From Thalassospira mesophila (lineage in GTDB: Bacteria > Pseudomonadota > Alphaproteobacteria > Rhodospirillales > Thalassospiraceae), in contig NZ_JFKA01000007.1 of the NCBI RefSeq assembly GCF_002115755.1, positions 1 to 64,000 of the forward strand: a stretch of 64,000 nt of DNA, written 5' to 3'. Each line of letters starts with the position of its first letter. Position 1 is the first letter of the stretch. Shown here piece by piece: positions 56,168 through 63,322 of the stretch. The notes below the pieces were generated by a model, which saw nothing but the letters and a program-made list of their open reading frames with translations, was not told where the DNA came from and ran no database searches. The translations under genes and the position numbers were made by a program.

Positions 56168-57217
56168 TTAACCGGTCTTGCCAAAGCGTTCTTCGGCCAG
56201 CCGGTCGGCTACAAAACCGGTTGATTTGTTGTCGCGTGCGGCGCGTTCAAAAATTTCGCGGACGGTGGCACCAATACTTTCGATATGGCGGTTGGTTTCG
56301 GCCACCGGACGTCCTTCGCGGCAATAATGCACTTCGACCACACCACCTGCATTAATCACGTAATCCGGGGCGTAAAGCACGCCCATCTCGCGCAGCATTT
56401 CGCCGTGGCGGTCTGCTTCAAGCTGGTTGTTGGCCGCCCCGGCAATGATCCCGGCTTTTATTTGGGCAATCGAGGTATCGTTAATGACCCCGCCTAGGGC
56501 ACAGGGTGCCAGAATGTCGGCATTTACCGACAGGATTTCGTCGATGGAAACCGCCGTTGCACCCAGTTCGGTGGTGGCACGTTCGACTGCTGCGGGGTTG
56601 ATATCGGCCACGATAAGTTCCGCCCCGGCATTGTGCAGCATGGCACATAAATGAAAGCCGACATTGCCCAAACCCTGCACGGCAACCCGCATGCCGGTTA
56701 AATCATCGCTGCCCTGTTTGAATTTGACGGCTTCTTTGAGGCCGATAAACACCCCATAGGCAGTGAAGGGCGAGGGATCGCCGGTGCGTTTCGCATCCTT
56801 GCCATCGTTGATGCCGCCCACATGGCGGGTGTGGCGGGCAATTTCCTGCATATCAGTCGGGCTGGTGCCGACATCCTCGGCCACGATGTAACGGCCATTC
56901 AGGCGCTCGATCGCGCGGCCAACGGCATGGAATAGCGACGGGGTCTTGTGGCTGCGCGGATTGCCAATAATGACAGACTTGCCCCCGCCCAGCGGCAAAT
57001 TGACCAGGGCTGATTTATAGGTCATGCCGCGTGACAGGCGTAATACGTCGTGAATGGCTTCCTGTTCGCTGGCGTAGGGCCACATGCGGCAGCCGCCAAG
57101 CGACGGACCCAGATTGGTGTTATGAACCGCGATAATGGCCTTCAGGCCGGTTTCCGGGTCGCTGGCAAACACAACCTGTTCATGGTTATCAAAGGCGGAA
57201 TCGGAAAAAATGGTCAT
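56168..57217 (-). CDS. ldh: Leucine/valine-type amino acid dehydrogenase
   Basis: An NAD-dependent Glu/Leu/Phe/Val dehydrogenase family enzyme, 349 residues from the ATG at 57217 (GGGAGG 10 bases upstream); an upstream open stretch lacks family features. N-terminal domain: LGPSLGGCRMWPY and the catalytic lysine region MTYKSALVNLPLGGGKSVI; NAD domain: GLGNVGFHLC. It deaminates branched-chain amino acids to keto acids, which fits the leucine degradation operon 7 kb away. Leucine, valine or phenylalanine cannot be told apart here. The symbol is tentative. Confidence 0.9.
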   Translation of the reverse strand: MTIFSDSAFDNHEQVVFASDPETGLKAIIAVHNTNLGPSLGGCRMWPYASEQEAIHDVLRLSRGMTYKSALVNLPLGGGKSVIIGNPRSHKTPSLFHAVGRAIERLNGRYIVAEDVGTSPTDMQEIARHTRHVGGINDGKDAKRTGDPSPFTAYGVFIGLKEAVKFKQGSDDLTGMRVAVQGLGNVGFHLCAMLHNAGAELIVADINPAAVERATTELGATAVSIDEILSVNADILAPCALGGVINDTSIAQIKAGIIAGAANNQLEADRHGEMLREMGVLYAPDYVINAGGVVEVHYCREGRPVAETNRHIESIGATVREIFERAARDNKSTGFVADRLAEERFGKTG

Positions 57218-57617
57218 CCTCGTGCAGCCTCCCGGGCTGTTTTGTTTTGATTGGGGCGAAGAAAAACGTTTCTTCCCCCTGAATGTTTGCTGTGAGCGGA
57301 CAATCGGCAAACGGAAAATTGTGCCGGGATTAAAAAAGACCGTTTCGAAGAAAAAGCCTGCGGTTGCGCGGAATTTAATGTCCGGGACAGAGCTGTTTTG
57401 TAATTTTATTTCGTGCAATTATTGCAAGGCGACCATGCAAAACCGGCGCGCTGTGGTTTTGCATGTTTCAATTAAATTACGATTCAGGTTAGATGATTTA
57501 CGGCTCGTTAAACTACTGGTCGCAGACTTGTGGTTGATATTTCATTTTTATGAGAAATATCATCAGGACATATCAAAGCGTCTGGTCGGACGCTGACAGC
57601 AAAAGGAGTTTCGGGGG
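57218..57617. other. 400-base regulatory region with two inverted repeats
   Basis: Divergent region between the amino acid dehydrogenase and the small orphan gene. It holds an 11-bp perfect inverted repeat at 57434-57465 (catgcaaaacc / ggttttgcatg, 10-base loop) and an 8-bp one at 57536-57561 (gatatttc / gaaatatc). No T-run follows either, so operators or RNA structures are more likely than terminators. Open frames continuing the dehydrogenase upstream show no domain. Confidence 0.55.
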
Positions 57618-57851
57618 ATGTCAGCTTTTACAGACCACCGGAAGCGCGTTTATCAAGTTGGGTTACACAATCAAATCGTGCGTGAATGCGTAAAGGAAAA
57701 CCGTTCTCACGCCATGTATGATGATCGTTGGGCTGATGTTCAGACCCACGAAGTTGCCGCACAGACCAAAACAAAGGCACTTGCCCTGATCGAAAAAAAT
57801 TATCCGTCCTGTGACGGGTTTGTGGTCGATCACGTCAAACGCCACGATTGA
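57618..57851 (+). CDS. Small protein of unknown function
   Basis: A 77-residue soluble protein starting MSAFTDHRKRVYQVGLHNQI, preceded by AGGAG at 8 bases, so it is very likely translated. It is rich in charged residues and histidine, without signal peptide, membrane helix or recognisable motif; predicted helical with a C-terminal CDGFVVDHVKRHD. I do not recognise a family. It has its own terminator at 57925-57951 and an elaborate upstream region, which suggests regulated expression. Confidence 0.75.
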   Translation: MSAFTDHRKRVYQVGLHNQIVRECVKENRSHAMYDDRWADVQTHEVAAQTKTKALALIEKNYPSCDGFVVDHVKRHD

Positions 57852-57924
57852 TATTTGGCTGCGTCAGTGCGCCATAAACGGGTGGCGCGCAGCTCGCAGT
57901 TCTGTCGCATATGGTTTATAAAAC

Positions 57925-57951
57925 AAAGGGCGGGAACCACCCCCGCCCTTT
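57925..57951. terminator. Terminator between convergent genes
   Basis: A 10-bp perfect stem (aaagggcggg / cccgcccttt) with 7-base loop; T-rich on both strands. It ends the small gene and the second isomerase gene. Confidence 0.85.
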
Positions 57952-58003
57952 GTGTTTCACGTAAATTTGGCAGGCATTTGTCCGCACGCGGCGGATGGAA
58001 AAG

Positions 58004-58603
58004 CTAGTCTTGCGTGGCCAGTGCACGTTCGACAAATTCCAGTCGGTCCTGCCCCCAGAACATTTCATCTCCGAGAAAATAGGTCGGCACGCCAAAAATA
58101 TTGGCGGTTTTGGCATCCTCGGTATAGGCGTCATAGGTATCAAGGACGGCACCGTCCCCGGCCAGTTCAAGATAGTCTGACGACAGGCCGTTGTGATGCA
58201 GGGCAGCCGCAATGACGTCGGGCGAGGCCGCATCACGCTGATTGACCCAAATGTCACGCATGATGGTTTCAATCAGGTTTGACACATCCTGACCGTCAAG
58301 TTTGGCCGCGATGATGGTGCCAGCAGCCAGCGATTCGTTGATCGGGAAAAATTCCGGCGTTTCATTTAGCGGTATATCAAGATAGCTGCGCCAGCGTTTT
58401 AATTCGACCATGCGATAGGCCTGGCGCGGCACGGGGCGCTGTTTAAGGGGCACCCCGCCGCCATGTTTGAAAATCTCGCTGGATTTCACCGGGCGGTGGT
58501 CAATTTTGGCATTGTGGCGGGCAGCAATTTCGATGGCCCGGCGAATGCCAAAAAACGCCCAGGGTGACTGGACGAAAAAATAGTGGGTAATAATCCTGGA
58601 CAA
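58004..58603 (-). CDS. 2-hydroxychromene-2-carboxylate isomerase family (DsbA/kappa-GST fold), second copy
   Basis: A 199-residue kappa-GST-like protein, HYFFVQSPWAFFGIRRAIEIA at the N-terminus with serine at the glutathione-binding position, and the C-terminal FGVPTYFLGDEMFWGQDRLEFVE. It shares the fold of the protein at 49494 but little close identity, so they are probably old paralogues with different substrates. It is transcribed alone in the minus direction. No aromatic degradation genes are nearby. Confidence 0.88.
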   Translation of the reverse strand: MSRIITHYFFVQSPWAFFGIRRAIEIAARHNAKIDHRPVKSSEIFKHGGGVPLKQRPVPRQAYRMVELKRWRSYLDIPLNETPEFFPINESLAAGTIIAAKLDGQDVSNLIETIMRDIWVNQRDAASPDVIAAALHHNGLSSDYLELAGDGAVLDTYDAYTEDAKTANIFGVPTYFLGDEMFWGQDRLEFVERALATQD

Positions 58604-58669
58604 AGTCCTCTCCTGTCAAGTGGGCGGCGTTGTGCCGTTTTTTATGTCGATATAGCGTCAGATTTTGTC

Positions 58670-59839
58670 TTATTGGTCAATCCACCAGCGATAATCGTCG
58701 ATGCCGTCGACCACGATACCATCAAAGCCCATTTGCATCAGACCGGCGACATAACTGTTGGCATTGCCAAAAATAATGTTCTGCCATTGCGGGTCCCAGT
58801 AATAGACGTGGTTTTCCTGGCCCCAGCGGCCTGTGTTGCTGGCACTGCTGATGAAATCGGGCGATCCGGCGCGCCAGTCACTGCGCCAGTAATAGCGATA
58901 GGTCTGCGCTGTTCCGATGTCGATATAGGCCAGCAAAAGGCGCGGCGTACCAATTTTCTTATAGCGCAGCTTGCGTATGTCATCGAAGGAAAGCGGCGTC
59001 ATGCCCCGGTGAAAGGCATCCAGGATTAAAATGTCGTAATTGGTGCTTGCCAGCGCATTAACATAGGCATCCTTGTTGCCAAATGGCGCACTGTCCACGA
59101 CCATGGCAAAATTGCGCGCCTTGTGAATGTCATCAACCACGAACGGGTTTTCGTGATATGGCGTGGCTGGAACCTTTGCCAGTGCAGCCAGTTGCATGTC
59201 GGGCGGCGGGGCCGCGTAATAAAGCGGGGTCAGGTCTTTCATCTTGTCCCGCGCCTTGCGGATATTTTCAGGCTTGTCGGTATAATCAAGCATGAAAAAC
59301 TGCATGCCGGTGTTGGAAAGCCGCTCCAGATATTGCCGGTCGTATTTAACCTCGCCCTCGCCGGTTTCCTTGTTATAGCCATCACGGCCATAATTAGGGG
59401 CTTCAACCAGAATGCCATCCAGGGCGCGTATATAATTACGCGCCGGTTTGGCATCGGATTTTGTCACAAACAGGCCCGGTTCGATAAACGTCGTCAGGTC
59501 CAGCCCGTCCATGGCAATGATCGAGAAATCCGTGCGTTGGGCCTTGGTCCAGCGGCTGAGCGAGATCACCATTTTACGCATTTCTTCGGCGAAATCGCGT
59601 TTGGGCTTGGTGTCGTCTTTGCCATCATCGGCCAGTTCCGGGCCGTTGGCCAAGCTGTTGGCGGGCGGAATAAAAGGTTCCAGTCCCTGGGCCTGCGCGG
59701 TTGCGGGTAACAAGATGATGGTTGTTGCAACAATCATGACGGCCCCGGCAATGCCAAACAGCGCGCCGCGAAGCGACACAGAATTGCACCATATGTTGTG
59801 CCGCGGGTAAAACAGGGGCGGGCGGGGGGCATGAACCAT
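58670..59839 (-). CDS. Secreted TM1410-like (GH114-related) protein with two barrel-like parts
   Basis: A 389-residue protein from the ATG at 59839, 2 bases after the preceding gene's stop. A hydrophobic helix and cleavage site (ATAQAQ) near residue 51 indicate export. The C-terminal half (about 215-389) is the TM1410/GH114-type domain, family of endo-alpha-1,4-polygalactosaminidases, with LLLAYIDIGTAQTYRYYW and the final strand FDGIVVDGIDDY. The first half contains a parallel strand LDGILVEAPNYG and FFMLDYTDKPE, suggesting a duplicated or circularly related barrel. Polysaccharide cleavage is the family guess; the substrate is unknown. Confidence 0.75.
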   Translation of the reverse strand: MVHAPRPPLFYPRHNIWCNSVSLRGALFGIAGAVMIVATTIILLPATAQAQGLEPFIPPANSLANGPELADDGKDDTKPKRDFAEEMRKMVISLSRWTKAQRTDFSIIAMDGLDLTTFIEPGLFVTKSDAKPARNYIRALDGILVEAPNYGRDGYNKETGEGEVKYDRQYLERLSNTGMQFFMLDYTDKPENIRKARDKMKDLTPLYYAAPPPDMQLAALAKVPATPYHENPFVVDDIHKARNFAMVVDSAPFGNKDAYVNALASTNYDILILDAFHRGMTPLSFDDIRKLRYKKIGTPRLLLAYIDIGTAQTYRYYWRSDWRAGSPDFISSASNTGRWGQENHVYYWDPQWQNIIFGNANSYVAGLMQMGFDGIVVDGIDDYRWWIDQ

Positions 59840-59841
59840 GA

Positions 59842-60978
59842 TTAATGCGCTTCTTTTTCTGCCAGTGACGGGGACAATTGATGACACACATGGTCGCCAA
59901 TCGCCATAGAGGCGGTAAGGCCCGGCGATTCAATGCCATAAAGGGCGACCAGACCCTTTAGCCCGTGGGAGCGCGGGCCGGATATCATGAAATCGCAGGC
60001 GGCTTCGCCCTTTGCCTGTATTTTGGGGCGAATACCGGCATAGCCCGGTTGCAAGGCCGTTTCGTCAAGATCGGGGTAATATCGGCGAATGGCTTGGGCA
60101 AAATCGGTCCGGCGGTTTTCATCAACCGAATAATCAGGTTTTTCGATCCAGGTAACATCGGGGCCAAATCGCGCTTGGCCCCCCAGATCCAACGTTAGAT
60201 GAATACCCAGCCCGGCCTGTTCGGGGGCCGGGTAAATCAGGGTGGAAAACGGGTTTTTGCCGCCAAGCGTGAAATAAATGCCTCGCGCGTAATTTTGCGG
60301 CGGGATTGTTTCGGTTTTTATGCCCGAAATGGCATGGGCCAGTGTCTGGCTATGCAGGCCACCTGCGATGACCAGTTCCTTGCACGAGATTTGCATTTCT
60401 TCGCCGCTGGTATCGACGGTATCAAGGATATAAAGCCCGTCGCGGTGGCAACCAGAGACAATATGGGTGTTTAACGCCAGTGTCGCCCCGGCAATTTCCG
60501 CATCGCCGAGAAAGGACAACATCAGTGCGTGCGAATCAATAATGCCGGTTGAAGGGCTTTGCAGGGCGGCAACACATTTAAGGGCGGGTTCGCACGCGCG
60601 GATTTCGGCTGCCGTGCGCCAAACCAGATCGGTTACACCATTGCGACTGGCGTGTTGTTGTATCTGGTGTAATGCGGCGATCTGGCTGTCATCGGTCGCA
60701 ACAATCAGCTTGCCGGTCTGGCGGTGGTTAACACCGCGATCGGCACAATAGGCGTAAAGCGCCTGTTTGCCAGCCACGCATAACTGCGCCTTCAGGCTGC
60801 CCCTGGGATAATATAACCCCGCATGGATAACTTCGCTGTTGCGTGAACTGGTTTCTGTGCCGATGGCATCATGGCGTTCAATGATCATGACTTCGCGCCC
60901 GCTTTGGGCCAGGGCGCGGGCACAGGCAAGGCCGACAACACCGGCCCCGACAACGATTGTTTCGATATCATGCGTCAT
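59842..60978 (-). CDS. FAD-dependent oxidoreductase, L-2-hydroxyglutarate oxidase-like
   Basis: A 378-residue flavoprotein of the DAO / LhgO group. The FAD dinucleotide site VVGAGVVGLACARALA lies at residues 9-24, followed by IIERHDAIGTETSSRNSEVIHAGLYYP, a stretch highly characteristic of L-2-hydroxyglutarate oxidases; the C-terminal GYAGIRPKIQ and GIESPGLTASMAIGDHV agree. It likely oxidises a 2-hydroxy acid and passes electrons to quinone or oxygen. It lies 6 bases after the secreted unknown gene and 2 bases before the TM1410-like gene. Substrate not certain. Confidence 0.87.
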   Translation of the reverse strand: MTHDIETIVVGAGVVGLACARALAQSGREVMIIERHDAIGTETSSRNSEVIHAGLYYPRGSLKAQLCVAGKQALYAYCADRGVNHRQTGKLIVATDDSQIAALHQIQQHASRNGVTDLVWRTAAEIRACEPALKCVAALQSPSTGIIDSHALMLSFLGDAEIAGATLALNTHIVSGCHRDGLYILDTVDTSGEEMQISCKELVIAGGLHSQTLAHAISGIKTETIPPQNYARGIYFTLGGKNPFSTLIYPAPEQAGLGIHLTLDLGGQARFGPDVTWIEKPDYSVDENRRTDFAQAIRRYYPDLDETALQPGYAGIRPKIQAKGEAACDFMISGPRSHGLKGLVALYGIESPGLTASMAIGDHVCHQLSPSLAEKEAH

Positions 60979-60984
60979 GAATGT

Positions 60985-62118
60985 TTATTGACCTGCCTGA
61001 CGGAAAAAAACCGGCTGTCCGTTATTGTCTTTCCCGTCACCTTTGACATGTGACGGGTCTGCACTGCCATATGAACCGCGTGCCGAGGTGCCATCGGTGC
61101 AAAAAACAGCCCATGTGCCAAACGGAACCGTGGGCGTTTGATAACTGCCGCCTTCGTGGCGCCAGTATCCTTCGCAATGGCGGTTGGCATCATCAATTAT
61201 CATTGTGCCTTCGCCGGCCGGTTTGTCAAATTTCAAAGCCCCGTTGCCATCAGCATTGTTCCAGTTGGTGACAATGCCAATGCCTTGATCCGCCGGAATG
61301 ATCGGTGCCGGGGGTGTTCCGGGGGCCGGTGCGATGGCTGATGCGTCAGGTGCAGTTCTGGCGGCTCCGGTTTGGCTGTTTTCGCCGGGCAGTTGCGATT
61401 GTTCTACTGGCAAAGTGCCCGAACCGGGCAGCGCCATGGCCCCGGCGGCCGTAATGGCAGGGGTTGGTCCCGCTGCTGCGGGCGCGCCGGTATTATCGGG
61501 CAGGTTGACGTCAAAGCGCAGGAAAAAGTCTGCGGCAAAATCATGCGCTGCTGCCATGGTCATTTGCTGGGCCGGGGCGTTATGGCCTGGTGCCGTCTGG
61601 ACCGCGATCGGTTCACAGAAATACCCCAGCAACTGGCTACCGCGTTGATCGGCGCGGACGGGGTCCCAGCGGCTGGAAAAACTGATGCATTGGGCGTTCG
61701 CGCGCGCAAAGGGCAACACCATGGCAGGGCCGATGGGCGTTTGATAGGCAAAATTATCGCCATTTTGCCGGGTTTTATTTTGCAATTCCTCGAACATGCC
61801 CAGCAGTTTGGCCGGGGGGGTATCTGTCCGAAAGGCAAAGCCGGGGCTGGTCTGGGAAAAAACCGATTCGATATAAATCTGGTTGGAAGAATGCGCCGGG
61901 TCACTTTGGTCCAGCCAGCGCGCCACATACACCGTGCTGTTGGGGCGGGTCTGGCGCAAATAGACGGCCTCGGCATTAAAGGGCGGATGATATTGAACCG
62001 GGCTGTCGTTGGCCGAAATTTTTAAAAATCCGCTATCACTTTGGGCGCTGGCCTCGCTGGTAATGCCAATAAAGCCAAGGGCGATCAGCCCTGCTGTTAA
62101 AATTCCCTGATAGGTCAC
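60985..62118 (-). CDS. Secreted protein of unknown function
   Basis: A 377-residue exported protein with a signal peptide (cleavage after SEASA, about residue 25). Residues 35-205 form one domain with two cysteines (NAQCISF, GYFCEPI), residues about 205-275 are a Pro/Ala-rich linker, and residues 280-377 form a compact domain with NRHCEGYWRHEGG and FGTWAVFCTDGTSARGSYG, where the two cysteines could form a disulfide. The last domain resembles a short C-terminal module seen in other alphaproteobacterial secreted proteins, but I cannot name it. First gene of a three-gene unit. Confidence 0.75.
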   Translation of the reverse strand: MTYQGILTAGLIALGFIGITSEASAQSDSGFLKISANDSPVQYHPPFNAEAVYLRQTRPNSTVYVARWLDQSDPAHSSNQIYIESVFSQTSPGFAFRTDTPPAKLLGMFEELQNKTRQNGDNFAYQTPIGPAMVLPFARANAQCISFSSRWDPVRADQRGSQLLGYFCEPIAVQTAPGHNAPAQQMTMAAAHDFAADFFLRFDVNLPDNTGAPAAAGPTPAITAAGAMALPGSGTLPVEQSQLPGENSQTGAARTAPDASAIAPAPGTPPAPIIPADQGIGIVTNWNNADGNGALKFDKPAGEGTMIIDDANRHCEGYWRHEGGSYQTPTVPFGTWAVFCTDGTSARGSYGSADPSHVKGDGKDNNGQPVFFRQAGQ

Positions 62119-62169
62119 AAACTTTTCCCCCGTTGAGCCCGCTGTCTTTGCCGTCTCTGTTCTTCTATG

Positions 62170-62189
62170 TTTAGCGCCAAGACGCTAAA
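62170..62189. promoter_or_regulatory. Palindrome in the divergent region before mipZ
   Basis: Perfect 7-bp arms TTTAGCG / CGCTAAA with a 6-base centre, 51 bases upstream of the minus-strand secreted protein gene and 20 bases before the mipZ -35. A plausible operator for either direction. Confidence 0.45.
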
Positions 62190-62209
62190 TTGGCTAGGGT
62201 AGAGCCGAT

Positions 62210-62238
62210 TTGCCCCGTGACATATGCGTCTTTATACT
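62210..62238 (+). promoter_or_regulatory. Sigma-70-type promoter of mipZ
   Basis: TTGCCC (62210-62215) and TATACT (62233-62238) are 17 bases apart, 79 bases upstream of the mipZ start. Confidence 0.6.
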
Positions 62239-62317
62239 TGATTTTTAGTGGTAAAGGCGTTCATTCACGGGCGTTGGGGACTTTTGGTTTTCAGAACGAT
62301 ATGACGGAGAGCGCGTA

Positions 62318-63217
62318 ATGACGGGGGACGCAACCGCCACCATGACCGAAATCAAGGGCCAGGGCGACGCCAATGCCGCAGGCGGCCGCAGCAAACGCGC
62401 GCATGTGATTGTGATTGGCAATGAAAAAGGCGGGTCGGGTAAATCGACAACCGCCATGCATTTGATTGTGGCTCTGCTGAAAATGGAATTTTCGGTGGGC
62501 TCGCTTGATATCGATGCCAGGCAGGGAACTCTGACCCGTTATGTTGAAAACCGCGTGGCATTTAACACAGCGCGGAGCCTTTCGTTAAAAATGCCGGTGC
62601 ATTATCCGATTTATCGCAGCGACGACAGCGATGCGATGGCGGCCAAACATGATGAACGCGAACGTTTTACCCGCGCCCTGGGCGAACTGGTAGTCTCGCA
62701 TGATTTTGTCGTGATGGATTGCCCGGGAAGTGACAATTATCTTTCGCGTTTGGCGCATGCCTGTGCCGATACATTGATTACACCCATCAATGACAGTTAT
62801 ATCGACCTTGATATGCTGGCCCGGATCGAACCTGAAACCCTCGATGTTAAAGGCCCCAGCCTGTATGCTGAAATGGTTTGGGATGCGCGCAAGCGCCGGG
62901 CAGCGGTAGATGGCGGCACCATTGACTGGATTGTGATGCGAAACCGTTTGTCGCATCTTGATGCGCGCAATAAACGCGATATCGCCGAGATTCTCGATAA
63001 ACTGGCAAGCCGTGTTCATTTCCGTGTCGCACCGGGTTTTGGCGAACGTGTGATCTATCGCGAATTGTTCCTCAAAGGATTGACGCTTCTTGATTTGCGC
63101 GAGAAAGGCATCGGTATTACCTTAAGCATGTCGCATATGGCGGCCCGCCAGGAAGTGCGCCAGTTGCTTGAGGTGATCGGATTTACCCCGGGTGATGGCG
63201 AAGAATTGCCGATCTGA
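62318..63217 (+). CDS. mipZ: Division plane positioning ATPase MipZ
   Basis: MipZ is a ParA-like ATPase that forms gradients from the chromosome pole and blocks FtsZ assembly away from midcell in alphaproteobacteria. The 299-residue protein has the deviant Walker A GNEKGGSGKSTTAMHL near residues 34-49, DIDARQGTLTRY (switch I region) and FVVMDCPGSDNYLSRLAH (switch II), all typical. The first 25 residues are a variable tail. It has its own promoter and is followed at 105 bases by a VWA gene. Confidence 0.93.
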   Translation: MTGDATATMTEIKGQGDANAAGGRSKRAHVIVIGNEKGGSGKSTTAMHLIVALLKMEFSVGSLDIDARQGTLTRYVENRVAFNTARSLSLKMPVHYPIYRSDDSDAMAAKHDERERFTRALGELVVSHDFVVMDCPGSDNYLSRLAHACADTLITPINDSYIDLDMLARIEPETLDVKGPSLYAEMVWDARKRRAAVDGGTIDWIVMRNRLSHLDARNKRDIAEILDKLASRVHFRVAPGFGERVIYRELFLKGLTLLDLREKGIGITLSMSHMAARQEVRQLLEVIGFTPGDGEELPI

Positions 63218-63322
63218 CCGGGTTTGCCGCGCGATCTGCCAACCGGGCTGGGCCAACCGCTTTTTATAGGCGATGCGACAGGATCCTGACCGCAGGGTCT
63301 GAAACCACTGATCGGTGTCATA

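Noticed and set aside
57217-57418. Upstream extension of the amino acid dehydrogenase to a 416-residue form
   Set aside because: The extra 67 residues have no family similarity and a plausible start with a ribosome binding site exists at 57217.
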